A stretch of 64,000 nucleotides of DNA from Planctomicrobium sp051465645 (GTDB taxonomy: Bacteria; Planctomycetota; Planctomycetia; Planctomycetales; Planctomycetaceae): contig NZ_CP195790.1 of the NCBI RefSeq assembly GCF_051465645.1, forward strand, positions 3,162,001 to 3,226,000. The letters are read 5' to 3'. Below are positions 1-8,689 of the stretch, one piece after another (the stretch's first letter is position 1; the number at the start of each line of letters is the position of its first letter). Below the pieces are notes generated by a model. It did no database searches. It was not told where the DNA came from and was given only the letters and a program-made list of their open reading frames with translations. A program made the position numbers and the translations under genes.

Positions 1-347
1 ACGATGGGACGTAATGACAGGGCTGGCGTTTCTCGCACAGTCGACCCGCAGAGGTCAAGACCCACAAAGCCCGGGAAACCCTTGCATTTTTCTTCGCATA
101 AGGCCTGATTTTCCGGTTTTCACGCCCAAAACACAGCGTTTTCTGAACAAACCCATCTAGACACACTTTGCGATATCCATATACTCCCCGCGCCCTGCTC
201 ACCGGCAGGTTTAGCCGATCAGTCGAGATCGACGGCATAAATTGCGAGTCAAGCCGCAGGAATCACCCCATGCGGGCCTCGCTTCCGCTTTCATGCAGTG
301 CCCGATCTCCATCCTTGAATTCCTTCCTGAACTGAACGAGGTGGGTC
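1..347. other. Upstream region without a gene
   Basis: No coding sequence is supported here. The stretch lies ahead of the lipoprotein gene starting at 348 and holds one promoter-like pair (158-185), listed separately. An open frame starting at 242 runs over the lipoprotein start in another frame and looks like chance coding. Confidence 0.5.
158..185 (+). promoter_or_regulatory. Candidate sigma70-type promoter for the lipoprotein gene at 348
   Basis: TAGACA at 158-163 matches TTGACA in five of six bases, and TATACT at 180-185 matches TATAAT in five of six, with a 16-base spacer. The predicted transcript would carry a leader of about 155 bases. This is a pattern match only; planctomycete promoter consensus is poorly defined. 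Confidence 0.35.
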
Positions 348-1061
348 ATGTCACGACCGCTCGCCCCTATATTGGTTGCTTGCCTGATGTTGACGCTGAT
401 CGCGTTGACAGGCTGCACTCACACCTATTCTCAACCATATGGATACGGTGGGTATTCTGGGTACCAGACCTACCCTCAACAGATGGGGGCGCCTTACCAG
501 CAAGCTCCGATTCAGACTCTGACACCGGGACAACCCTATGTTCCAGGTGGCGCGGTCTATCCGAACGCCATGCCACAAGGGGTAACACCTACGTTTCAAA
601 ATCCGGGGACAGGAACCGGTTTACAGCCGATTCCTGACAACAGCACGAATGCCCCGACGTTCAATCCGAACACAAGCCCCAAAGCTCCAGATCCGTACTT
701 CAACAGCACTTCGATCACTCCAGCTGTCCCAAACGTGAGCGCAATGCCAGTGAACAGAGCACCTGCGCAATCTCCACTCGCCCCCCCAGTCGGGAATCTG
801 CGCGAGTTGAACTCGATGAACACACCAACATCTGCCGGGTACGTTCCAGTTCCAGCCGGGTTGCCAGTGAATGCAGCTCCACTCGCACAACCAATGCCAA
901 TGGCGGTCACTTCAGCACCGGTCGACTCTTTCGCCACTCCAAAGATGGGCCCTCTTCCCGGTCGACCACTTGACCCAGCCGGGAATCCAGCCGCGACCAG
1001 CACCGGTCGCATTGAACAGACTTCAGGCACAGAGCCATTGTGGGATCTGAAGGCGAACTAG
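348..1061 (+). CDS. Proline-rich putative lipoprotein
   Basis: A 237-residue protein with a short basic N-terminus, a hydrophobic segment and the lipobox LTGC (Cys23), so it is probably cleaved by signal peptidase II (lspA lies at 59217-59855) and lipid-anchored. The mature part is rich in Pro, Asn, Gln, Gly and Thr and starts with a Tyr/Gly/Gln-rich stretch. No catalytic domain is visible and it looks unstructured. The ATG is preceded by GAGGTG about eight bases upstream, which supports this start. I do not recognise a family. A surface or outer-membrane spacer role is a guess. Confidence 0.72.
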   Translation: MSRPLAPILVACLMLTLIALTGCTHTYSQPYGYGGYSGYQTYPQQMGAPYQQAPIQTLTPGQPYVPGGAVYPNAMPQGVTPTFQNPGTGTGLQPIPDNSTNAPTFNPNTSPKAPDPYFNSTSITPAVPNVSAMPVNRAPAQSPLAPPVGNLRELNSMNTPTSAGYVPVPAGLPVNAAPLAQPMPMAVTSAPVDSFATPKMGPLPGRPLDPAGNPAATSTGRIEQTSGTEPLWDLKAN

Positions 1062-1397
1062 ATCGGTCGACCACTCAATGGGCCTCGCAGCGGCCTTCTT
1101 AATAGAAAGACGGCCGGAACCCCGCGTCCCTGAGACACGCGAACTCGTCCAAGAGGCACTCAGTTCTGACGGGGAGCCATTCGCCGCCTGCAAGGCCAGC
1201 ATAGGGCTCAAAAGAGACACGCTCCCATCGCATCGATTGAAGCTAAGATCGCAATCGAACCGACCAGAGATCGAGACCTCTGACAGTCGTACTGAGCCGG
1301 GAGCTCTAAAATGAGTGACACCCTCTCCCAGTCGCTCCGCATCTCTGCGAAACTGTCGCGATCTCTATCGGTTGCGGACTTTTTCAGAATCGTCGGG
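1062..1397. other. Convergent intergenic stretch
   Basis: The region lies between the lipoprotein stop and the end of the opposite-strand 2TM gene. Two short plus-strand open frames (1078-1314 and 1311-1493) have no recognisable product or ribosome site and are not called. No convincing terminator is seen. Confidence 0.4.
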
Positions 1398-1658
1398 TCA
1401 TTCGCGATCGCTCATCCGCTCTCTACGATCCTGAACCCGATCAGCAGCACGCCCAGTCACAAAGACGGCCACAGCATGCAGAACGATCCCTAGTCCCCAG
1501 CCAGCCAGCGGCCAGTAGAACCAAAGCCGGTCGGGAGAACTATTGAGATTCAAGGTAATCAATCCGGCATTCACCGCAAGATAAATTGCCAGGTGAATAA
1601 AAAAGTTACGAACAGCAATATGCTGTGCTTCTGATTGTGATACTTGACGAAAGTTCAT
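1398..1658 (-). CDS. 2TM domain-containing small membrane protein
   Basis: An 86-residue protein with a short soluble N-terminus followed by two hydrophobic helices (about residues 18-38 and 48-68) separated by a few polar residues, then a charged tail. This is the layout of the bacterial 2TM domain family, including the W-F-x-W-P-L-x-G-W-G pattern between and into the second helix. The function of that family is unknown; it is sometimes fused to histidine kinases. AGGAG sits seven bases before the ATG, so the start is well supported. A perfect inverted repeat (1703-1725) lies just upstream. Confidence 0.72.
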   Translation of the reverse strand: MNFRQVSQSEAQHIAVRNFFIHLAIYLAVNAGLITLNLNSSPDRLWFYWPLAGWGLGIVLHAVAVFVTGRAADRVQDRRERMSDRE

Positions 1659-1702
1659 TTCCAGTCTCCTGATGGTGCCCTACAGATCTTCAACTCAAAC
1701 AG

Positions 1703-1725
1703 AAATGCATCCGATGGATGCATTT
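1703..1725. repeat. Perfect 10-bp inverted repeat (operator or terminator)
   Basis: AAATGCATCC and GGATGCATTT are separated by three bases. It lies between the end of the ArsC-like gene (1894) and the start of the 2TM gene (1658), both transcribed leftward. Neither flank carries a long T-run, so a protein-binding site upstream of the 2TM gene is at least as likely as a terminator. Confidence 0.55.
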
Positions 1726-1893
1726 TCAGAATTGATGTCGTGGTCGCAGCCGTGTGGGGGATCTGATCAATCCTGAGATCATCATAAATCGCGTTTTGCA
1801 AAGCAGAAGACGGTATCTCGCCCCTTTTTGTAATTGACGTCTCTCTCGAATGATGAAGCACAAATCGCCACCAGACAGAACAACCGAATCAGG

Positions 1894-2628
1894 TTATGGC
1901 GTTCCGGTTTGATTCCGGGAGACAACAGAAAACAGGTACAGCATCTCACGCGCAATCTGCTGTGACCGTTCGTCATAGCGTTGTGCTTCCTCAGGAGTCT
2001 CGTCTGCGACTTTCGGGTCGTCGTACGTCAGTGGAAAGCGATCCGTTGCCCCATTCACAATCGGGCACTTCTCGTCCGCATCTGTACAAGTCAGGATTGC
2101 AATGAAATCCTGTTGTGGATTGTCGTGGTCATGATAGGCCTTGGAATAACAGACCATCGCAGGGCGTTCTGCAGAAAACGTCACCTTATACTTGGGGTTC
2201 GTTGTGCTTCCGAAATCAGCGGGTGCCTCGACAACCAGTCCAGCCCGACGGAGCGCTTCGACAGTTCGGGGATTGCAGGCCGTTGCTTCAGTTCCTCCTG
2301 AAAACGTTGTCACACCATCAACGCAATACCATGCTGCTGCAACTTGCCCCCAGACCTGACCAAGATGGCTCCGGCGAGAGTTATGCGTGCAGATAAAGAT
2401 CAGGCGCACCGGCCGCTTCGCAGCCTGAAGGGTGCCGATCTTCACTGCGAGGCCATCGAGCATTTCTCGTCGTGGTTTGGGAATCTCCTGAAACTCCGCG
2501 AGTCGGGCAAAGATAAACCGGTTCAACTTGGGGTAGACGTCCGCCGCTGAGGCTTCCATTGCAAATTCCAATATCAATCCCGCAATGAGAAGCAGGCACA
2601 TTGCCCGTACAAATCGACTTCGATACAT
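1894..2628 (-). CDS. Exported ArsC-like / low-molecular-weight phosphatase-fold protein
   Basis: A protein of about 244 residues. An N-terminal hydrophobic segment (about 10-29, ending ASAAD) looks like a signal peptide. The body carries the P-loop CTHNSRRS (nucleophile Cys80 in a CX5R loop), SGGTEATACNPR, and CTDADEKCP with Cys181 and Cys188, then a YDDP motif. This is the pattern of thioredoxin-coupled arsenate reductases, whose three cysteines relay the disulfide. ArsC and LMW phosphatases are normally cytoplasmic, so the leader is odd. I chose the ATG at 2628 because AAGGG lies upstream; an ATG at 2649 is also in frame. No ars operon is nearby, so the substrate is uncertain. Confidence 0.75.
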   Translation of the reverse strand: MYRSRFVRAMCLLLIAGLILEFAMEASAADVYPKLNRFIFARLAEFQEIPKPRREMLDGLAVKIGTLQAAKRPVRLIFICTHNSRRSHLGQVWGQVAAAWYCVDGVTTFSGGTEATACNPRTVEALRRAGLVVEAPADFGSTTNPKYKVTFSAERPAMVCYSKAYHDHDNPQQDFIAILTCTDADEKCPIVNGATDRFPLTYDDPKVADETPEEAQRYDERSQQIAREMLYLFSVVSRNQTGTP

Positions 2629-2913
2629 CAAAATCCGCCCTTGCATCATTAGGGGAAAATCTTCATTGAAAAATGGGGCTCGCGCACAGACCGCAACTCT
2701 CTCAATTCAATTCCCTTGAAAGAGCCGCACTTTGTCCCCATTTCGTCAAATATGAACGACTCAAGAAACATCAATCGAATCGCAATTATCCGTGAACATG
2801 CTCCAGCCCTTGAACCGTTTGGCTGGTCTCCTTAATGTTGCCTGTTGGTTATCTGGCCTCTGCATGAATGAGGCGATCAGCAAGAGGCCGCAGCCTCCAA
2901 AATCGAGAGTTTC

Positions 2914-3810
2914 ATGAGCAACGCAAAAGTGCAAATCCGTGTTGGGCACAGTCCTGATCCCGATGACGCCTTCATGTTTCATGCATTGGCAAACGACAAG
3001 ATCGAGACTGGAAACTACCAGTTCATTCACGAGCTTCAAGACATTGAAACTCTAAATCGCCGCGCATTCAATGCAGAACTGGAACTGACCGCTGTCAGCC
3101 TGCATGGATACGCCTACCTGACTGACACCTATGCCATCTGTGCCTGCGGCGCAAGCATGGGAGACAATTACGGGCCGATGGTCGTCACTCGCGAACCTGC
3201 CACGATCGACGATCTCAAAGGCAAAACAATCGCCGTCCCTGGCACTCTGACGACCGCCTTTCTTGCATTGAATCTTTGCCTGGGTGGTAAGCCTCAGACA
3301 CCTTCAAAAGAATCTCACGTCAGCGGCGACGCCGGGACATTCAAATACGTTGTTCACCCATTCGACGAGATTCTGAACGTCGTCGAACGTGGTGAAGCAG
3401 ACGCCGGGCTGATCATTCATGAAGGGCAATTGACCTACATGAATCAGGGCCTGAGCCTAGTTGTGGACCTGGGGACCTGGTGGATGGAAAAAACAGGTCT
3501 GCCATTGCCGTTGGGAGCCAACGCGATTCGCAAGGACATGGGGCCGGCCGAGATGCAGGAGGTCACACGCCTGCTTCGTGAAAGTATCGAATACGGGCTG
3601 GATCACCGTGAAGAAGCGTTGAATCACGCCCTGAAATATGGACGCGATCTCGACAACCGCAAAGCCGACGAATTCGTAGGCATGTACGTGAACGACTGGA
3701 CCCGCGATTTTGGTCCTCGTGGCCGTGAAGCTGTCGCTCGTCTGCTCGATGAAGGATACCGAGCCGGCCTGATCCCGAATCCGGTGAACCTCGAGTTCAT
3801 CTCAGGCTAA
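2914..3810 (+). CDS. mqnD: 1,4-dihydroxy-6-naphthoate synthase (MqnD-type)
   Basis: A 298-residue periplasmic-binding-protein-fold enzyme. MqnD converts cyclic dehypoxanthine futalosine to 1,4-dihydroxy-6-naphthoate in the futalosine route to menaquinone. Evidence: the N-terminal HSPDPDDAFMFHAL (family form SPCPNDTF), the conserved LIIHEGQLTY with the catalytic-type His, and DLGTWW followed by TGLPLPLG. MqnA is a homologue but has a different N-terminal signature, so MqnD is preferred. The gene stands alone; mqnA, mqnB and mqnC are not in the window. A strong terminator follows at 3853-3888. Confidence 0.85.
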   Translation: MSNAKVQIRVGHSPDPDDAFMFHALANDKIETGNYQFIHELQDIETLNRRAFNAELELTAVSLHGYAYLTDTYAICACGASMGDNYGPMVVTREPATIDDLKGKTIAVPGTLTTAFLALNLCLGGKPQTPSKESHVSGDAGTFKYVVHPFDEILNVVERGEADAGLIIHEGQLTYMNQGLSLVVDLGTWWMEKTGLPLPLGANAIRKDMGPAEMQEVTRLLRESIEYGLDHREEALNHALKYGRDLDNRKADEFVGMYVNDWTRDFGPRGREAVARLLDEGYRAGLIPNPVNLEFISG

Positions 3811-3852
3811 ATCGATCCAATGCAGCCCACTGCTCAGATTCGATGAATCAAC

Positions 3853-3888
3853 AAAAACAGCACACCAGACCGGTGTGCTGTTTTTTTG
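3853..3888 (+). terminator. Rho-independent terminator after mqnD
   Basis: A stem of AACAGCACACC with GGTGTGCTGTT around a five-base loop, followed by a run of seven T. On the opposite strand it also has an A/T flank, so it may serve the convergent thiO gene as well. Confidence 0.85.
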
Positions 3889-3985
3889 TCTTCAACTCAT
3901 GGCGATCAATACTCGCTGGCAACACTCACGGCAACGCTCGTGACACATGTTCGCCGCATTTGTTCGCCTTATTGATCGAACCTGA

Positions 3986-5059
3986 TTACTGAAACTGCTC
4001 GACAGAAATTTCCATCGGTTGATTCAGCAGAAGCTGTCGCACCATCTGAGATGTTGCCGGAGAATTTGAAAGTCCTGCCCGAAAATGACCAGTTGAAAGA
4101 ACAAGATTCTTCCAGCCGGACGGGCGTCCGATCCATGGAAATCCGCGGGCAGCAAATGGTCGGAACCCCGCCCAGGTTTTCTCAACTGAAACCCGTTCCA
4201 ACTGCGGCACGACTCGATGAGCAAAGTTGATCAGGTTGTTGACAGCGGATTCAGTATTGGCCTTCTCAAAACCGACGTCTTCTTCCGTCGCTCCCACTAA
4301 AACACGACCATCATCGCGTGGAACAAGATACTGGCATCCAAATTCCAGCGTCCGCCGAAAGATCCGCTGCGGCGAGTTGAACAACACGATCTGACCGCGA
4401 ATCGGACGGACTTCAAGATGCAGCCCCAATGGTGCAGCCACCTGCTCACTCCATGCACCTGACGCCAGAATGAACTCACTCGCGGAGAACTTCCCCTGAG
4501 GCGTGACTGCAGACAGAATCCGTTCGCCATCGGTTTCCCATCCGGTCACAGCATGGCCGGATTTCAACGTGACTCCACACCGCTCGCAGGCAAGAGTCAG
4601 AGCCTGGAGGAGTCGTGGATTACGAACCTGTGCCTGTTCAATCAGCAGCACACCGGCCTGCACTTCAGAAGAGAGTGAAGGTTCCAGTTCCCTTAATTGA
4701 GCGGCATCGAGCGTTTCGACAGCAATTCCGGCCGAAGAAAACTCTTCAAGCAGTGCTTCAATCTGGTTGTCCCACTGCAGCAACAGTCCGCCGCAAGTGC
4801 GATAGCCAATATCGATACCAGTCAACTCCTGCAGACGTTGGCTGAATTTCGGCCAACGTCGAGCACTGAGGACTGCCAACTGATGAGTGGAAGAATGACC
4901 TGGGTTGCCCGGTGGAATCATCCCCGCACCCGCCCAGGAGGCTTCGCGACCGAAATCCCCCTGTTCGAGTACCGTAACGTTTTTGATCCCGTGCGTTGCA
5001 AGTTCCCAGGCAGTCGAGAGCCCAATCACTCCTCCGCCAACAATGACGACGTCTTGCAT
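3986..5059 (-). CDS. thiO: Glycine oxidase ThiO-type FAD oxidoreductase
   Basis: A protein of about 357 residues of the DAO family. The N-terminus has the FAD-binding VVIVGGGVIGLSTAWELA, followed by LEQGDFGREASWAGAGMI, and the C-terminus has GFRPFAARGFPWIGRP and STGHFRAGLSNSPAT. This is the ThiO pattern: glycine is oxidised to iminoglycine for thiazole synthesis of thiamine. The ATG at 5059 shares its A with the upstream gene's stop (TGATG), implying translational coupling; a TTG one codon earlier is less likely. No other thi gene is in the window, so a different amine substrate remains possible. Confidence 0.82.
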   Translation of the reverse strand: MQDVVIVGGGVIGLSTAWELATHGIKNVTVLEQGDFGREASWAGAGMIPPGNPGHSSTHQLAVLSARRWPKFSQRLQELTGIDIGYRTCGGLLLQWDNQIEALLEEFSSAGIAVETLDAAQLRELEPSLSSEVQAGVLLIEQAQVRNPRLLQALTLACERCGVTLKSGHAVTGWETDGERILSAVTPQGKFSASEFILASGAWSEQVAAPLGLHLEVRPIRGQIVLFNSPQRIFRRTLEFGCQYLVPRDDGRVLVGATEEDVGFEKANTESAVNNLINFAHRVVPQLERVSVEKTWAGFRPFAARGFPWIGRPSGWKNLVLSTGHFRAGLSNSPATSQMVRQLLLNQPMEISVEQFQ

Positions 5060-6930
5060 CAACGTGCTTTCAAACTTGCAAAGTAGGCGGCAGCAATTGT
5101 TGAAGCTTCCTCGCCATAAACCGTCTTCAGTGCAGCAGTCGGCGTCTCACCTTTGACCATTGCATTCAGAAACTCGTTGAACTTGTTCTTTCCTCGTTTT
5201 TCAATGAGGAATTTGACGACCGAATACCCGATGGCTCCGGACGCAGCAGGAGAGAACGTTCCGTCGACAAACACATCGTCAGGGCGACTGACCGCCGGTG
5301 CGAGTGCCATCGCATCTTCATTCCATGATTTTACGCGAGCCGGTCCTGCAAACGGTTCAGCAAGAACTCGACCAGCCCCCTGCGAAACCCAGAGAGGAAT
5401 TGGACGCTCGCCCCGCTGCAGGTAAGCGATAGTCAACTGTTCGGTCAGCAGTTCTTTCAGGTTGGGACCTTTCGCAGGATTGTCTCCCTGATCATTTAGG
5501 ACGACATAGGCCTCTTCGTGCCCCAGCTTCACTAAGGAATTTCCAAAGACTTCGTTGTTCGGGCGTTTTGATTCCACGGCAGTGACGAACTGATCGTAGT
5601 TTGCTCGATCACCCCAGACAAAAATCGCCAGCCGTCCCCGCCAGGTCTGACCTCCGCCATATTCCTTTTGAATTTCAGCAAGTTGAGTCTGTGCGATTCC
5701 CTGAATGGCTTCCAGTCGCGCTTTGTCGACGTCGCCAACGATCATGAACTCGTCCGAAGTCAGCGGAGAAAACGGAGCAGAAGAGACCATCTTGAATTGT
5801 GATTCGGTCTTGGACTTTCGCAGATCCCGCATTTCGTTTTCGGACTTGGAGCCGAACATGTTCTGTGCGACTTCCGATGCAGACGGCACGAAAGATCGAA
5901 TCGGGGCCAACGGGTCTTGTCCGTCGAAGGTGTTCCCCTCTTCGAACCATTTCTTCATGTCTTCGTAGTTCTTACGAGTGATTCGAGCCTGCCCCTGAGG
6001 CATTCTCGGCAACTCCAGCCCCCCGACGAGTCGGAAGAAGCGGCTGTTTTCGTGATCACCCGGGATCACAACTTCGCCACTCTCCCCCCCCTTCATAATG
6101 TCGAAGTAGGTCTCGACCGAGAGCCCACCTGATTTGCGATTTCCGTTGTGACAGTTCAGGCACAAGTTCGCCATCCAGGGAGCAATGTCCCGGGTGAACT
6201 TAACGGTTTCGGTTCCCGTTGATTTCGGGAGTTTGACGTCTTTCTTGGCGTCCTCAAAAATCAGATTCGTCAATGTCATCTGATTATTCTGGCCGTCAAA
6301 TCGGGCACCACTACTGATCCATTTACCGATCGTCTCTTTCTCAGCCGCCGACAATCCGGGACCAGTCGGAGGCATTTGCCCTTTTCCTTGCGGAGCATTC
6401 AGGCGAGCGATGATCAGGCTATAGGCGGGATTGCCGGGGACCAGTAATTGCCCATTTTTTCCGCCTGACTGCCAGCCAGCAAACGTATCCAGTCGCAGAC
6501 CGTTTCGTGGGTTGTTTTCCCCATGGCAATTCAGACAGCGCTGATTAATGATCGGAGCAACGTCTTTAACAAAGCTGACTTCATCAGGCTTTTCTGCACC
6601 CGGCTTGGCAGCAGGACCAGACATTCCGCTCGCTTTCCCAAGCGTGGCACGCTGGCGAGCAATGAGATCGGCAACCTTCTTAATTGCAGCGTCGGTTTCT
6701 TCGATACCTGCTGAAGTCGCGACCTCTTTCAGCTTTTTCTCAGCTTCATCAAGTTGAGTTCCTGCTGCGGAATAATCCTTTTTGCGAATGAGTGCTGCAG
6801 CCTGTCCGACCTGCCGCGTCAACGCTCCCAGCTCTTTTCGATGATCTGCCGTGAGTTGCGCTGACGCACTCGAACCAGCTGAGAAAATCAAAAACGCCAG
6901 TAGTCCCGCTATCAACAAGATCCGCTGCAT
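5059..6930 (-). CDS. Exported protein with two planctomycete cytochrome c-type domains and a degenerate gluzincin-like domain
   Basis: About 623 residues starting at the ATG at 6930, which has GGGGG just upstream and gives a clean signal peptide (1-24, ending ASA). A longer open frame to 7116 lacks a leader. Residues about 25-100 are helical and charged. Two haem-type CLNCH motifs (132-136 and 257-261) each begin a domain with the IARLNAPQGKGQMPP-like and ELPRMPQG ends of planctomycete cytochrome C domains. The C-terminal third resembles peptidase-MA/gluzincin folds, but the zinc site reads LLTEQLT (494-500) instead of HExxH, and the later motif is LWVSQGAG (513-520). It is probably a catalytically dead binding domain. 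thiO follows directly. Confidence 0.72.
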   Translation of the reverse strand: MQRILLIAGLLAFLIFSAGSSASAQLTADHRKELGALTRQVGQAAALIRKKDYSAAGTQLDEAEKKLKEVATSAGIEETDAAIKKVADLIARQRATLGKASGMSGPAAKPGAEKPDEVSFVKDVAPIINQRCLNCHGENNPRNGLRLDTFAGWQSGGKNGQLLVPGNPAYSLIIARLNAPQGKGQMPPTGPGLSAAEKETIGKWISSGARFDGQNNQMTLTNLIFEDAKKDVKLPKSTGTETVKFTRDIAPWMANLCLNCHNGNRKSGGLSVETYFDIMKGGESGEVVIPGDHENSRFFRLVGGLELPRMPQGQARITRKNYEDMKKWFEEGNTFDGQDPLAPIRSFVPSASEVAQNMFGSKSENEMRDLRKSKTESQFKMVSSAPFSPLTSDEFMIVGDVDKARLEAIQGIAQTQLAEIQKEYGGGQTWRGRLAIFVWGDRANYDQFVTAVESKRPNNEVFGNSLVKLGHEEAYVVLNDQGDNPAKGPNLKELLTEQLTIAYLQRGERPIPLWVSQGAGRVLAEPFAGPARVKSWNEDAMALAPAVSRPDDVFVDGTFSPAASGAIGYSVVKFLIEKRGKNKFNEFLNAMVKGETPTAALKTVYGEEASTIAAAYFASLKAR

Positions 6931-7300
6931 GTCGCCCCCAAAAAACAGCCGCAGGAGTAAACTCAATGTCGAGCACTTCGAGGTCAGGTTCCCATCACGC
7001 AGAACCCGCTTGACGTCTGCACCGTCAATGTTGCCCGACGCATGACATCGCAATTGCGATGCTGGTCCAACAGAAAGACAATTCCCACGACCATGGCGCC
7101 GATGAACTCTGCCCATCGCCTGACTGGAATACCTGTACAGTGAACAATTTGAGTATAAGACTCTTTCTCCTTCCGGAAAAGGAGTTGAGAAAAATCATAT
7201 CGCAGGCCTCAGCTTCTCTCCATGTACTCTGCGTGCCGTCGTGTTAAGCTCGCACTCTATTTTTCTTTCTGAATGTCTCGTTTGAATTATCAGTTTCCCC
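6931..7300. other. Divergent intergenic region
   Basis: Lies between the leftward cytochrome-domain gene and rightward murC, so it should contain both promoters. No pair with good hexamers and spacing stands out. A short inverted repeat, CTCCTT/AAGGAG, sits at 7167-7184 around a TTCCGGAA-type core. The open frame at 7059-7247 has no support. Confidence 0.4.
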
Positions 7301-8689
7301 ATGCGTGATTTGTGGAATCCTCCTGACGCACAACACCCTGCAAAGGTACATCTCGTTGGCATTTGCGGAGCGGGGATGAAGGCGCTGGCCGAATATTTTG
7401 CTGACCGAGGCTGGCAGGTGTCTGGCAGCGATGGCTCTCCTGATCGCTTATCACTGCAAACGCTCGCCAACCGAGGAATTTCCGTTCATCGTGGACACGA
7501 CGCCAGTCATGTCCCATACGACAGTCAACTTTTGGTTTATAGCCCGGCTGTTTCTGACTCGAATCTCGAACGGCAAGCGGCACTCAGTCTCAATATTCCC
7601 TGTTTGAGCTACGTCGATGTTCTTGCAGAACTCACACGACAGGCGACGAGTATTGCGATTGCCGGAACGCATGGAAAAAGCACGACAACCTCCATGCTGG
7701 GAATTCTTCTCGACTCAGCACAGCGTTCGCCTACCGTGATCAGTGGAGGGGAAAGTCGCAATCGCCACGCCAACGGTTGGGCAGGAGAAAGCTCGCTTCT
7801 CGTTGTTGAAGCGTGCGAGTTCCGTCGCCATTTCGTCAGTCTGTCTCCTCAAGTCGCCTGTATTCTGGGAATTGAAGCAGACCATTTCGACTGCTTTCCA
7901 GACTTGAATCACACAATTGAAGCATATTCAGACTTCATTCGACGGGTCCCTGAACAAGGAACCATCATTTATCGATCGGATTGCGAAGCGAGTCGACAGG
8001 CGCTCGGAGTTGGAACACGTCAGCGAATTTCGTTCTCTCTAAATGACCCCGATTCAGACTGGCAAGCGATTGAGGTCACCCCTGATGGCCTCTCGATGCG
8101 GTTCCGGCTTCGCCACCATCAAGAAGTTTCCCGGCAGATCAGACTTCAGGTTCCGGGGACACATAATGTGCTAAATTCCGTTGCGGCAGCAGCCTGCGCC
8201 GACGCCGTCGGGCTATCAATGGAAGAAATCGTCACCGGAATCGAGTCCTACACCGGACTGAAACGTCGTCTGGAGCGCATTCGAACTTGGCGCGGCGCCG
8301 AGATCATCGATGACTACGCACACCATCCGACCGAGATTCGAGCCGCAATTTCCGCCGTTCGCAATATGTTTCCCGGGCGAAAGCTGATCTGCGTCTTTCA
8401 ATCTCATCAGGCGTCCCGCACAAAAGCACTGCTGAACGAGTTCGCGGCTGCCCTGAGTCTGGCCGATACCGTTTATCTGTTTCCAATTTTCGCAGCGCGT
8501 GAAACAATAAACGCAGAACACGTGTCTCTCTCGCAGAAATTGCAGCAGCAAATCACTTCGCCAACTGGGTGGATAGCAAGTCTTGACCATCTCTGGGGAA
8601 CACTCCAGACTGACGCTGACAAAGACGCCGTGATTTTGACCTTGGGAGCGGGCGATCTAACCCGCGTACATCATGACTTTATTGACTGA
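7301..8689 (+). CDS. murC: UDP-N-acetylmuramate--L-alanine ligase
   Basis: A 462-residue Mur ligase, typical length for MurC. It adds L-alanine to UDP-MurNAc in peptidoglycan precursor synthesis in the cytoplasm. The N-terminal nucleotide-binding loop HLVGICGAGMKALA is MurC-type. The ATP P-loop is GTHGKSTTT (122-130). EACEFRRHF and GIEADHFDCF in the central domain, and IIDDYAHHPTEI and CVFQSHQASRTK in the C-terminal domain, fit the family. Its last 17 bases overlap murB, so the two are likely co-transcribed. It supports a peptidoglycan wall in this organism. Confidence 0.95.
   Translation: MRDLWNPPDAQHPAKVHLVGICGAGMKALAEYFADRGWQVSGSDGSPDRLSLQTLANRGISVHRGHDASHVPYDSQLLVYSPAVSDSNLERQAALSLNIPCLSYVDVLAELTRQATSIAIAGTHGKSTTTSMLGILLDSAQRSPTVISGGESRNRHANGWAGESSLLVVEACEFRRHFVSLSPQVACILGIEADHFDCFPDLNHTIEAYSDFIRRVPEQGTIIYRSDCEASRQALGVGTRQRISFSLNDPDSDWQAIEVTPDGLSMRFRLRHHQEVSRQIRLQVPGTHNVLNSVAAAACADAVGLSMEEIVTGIESYTGLKRRLERIRTWRGAEIIDDYAHHPTEIRAAISAVRNMFPGRKLICVFQSHQASRTKALLNEFAAALSLADTVYLFPIFAARETINAEHVSLSQKLQQQITSPTGWIASLDHLWGTLQTDADKDAVILTLGAGDLTRVHHDFID

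Noticed and set aside
1078..1493. Two short plus-strand open frames after the lipoprotein gene
   Set aside because: No ribosome site and no recognisable product; the second overlaps the opposite-strand 2TM gene.
1894..2628. Ordinary cytoplasmic arsC of an ars operon
   Set aside because: No arsR, arsB or acr3 neighbour and a signal-like leader is present; called only ArsC-like.
6931..7116. N-terminal extension of the cytochrome-domain gene
   Set aside because: It has no leader character, while the ATG at 6930 has a ribosome site and starts a clear signal peptide.
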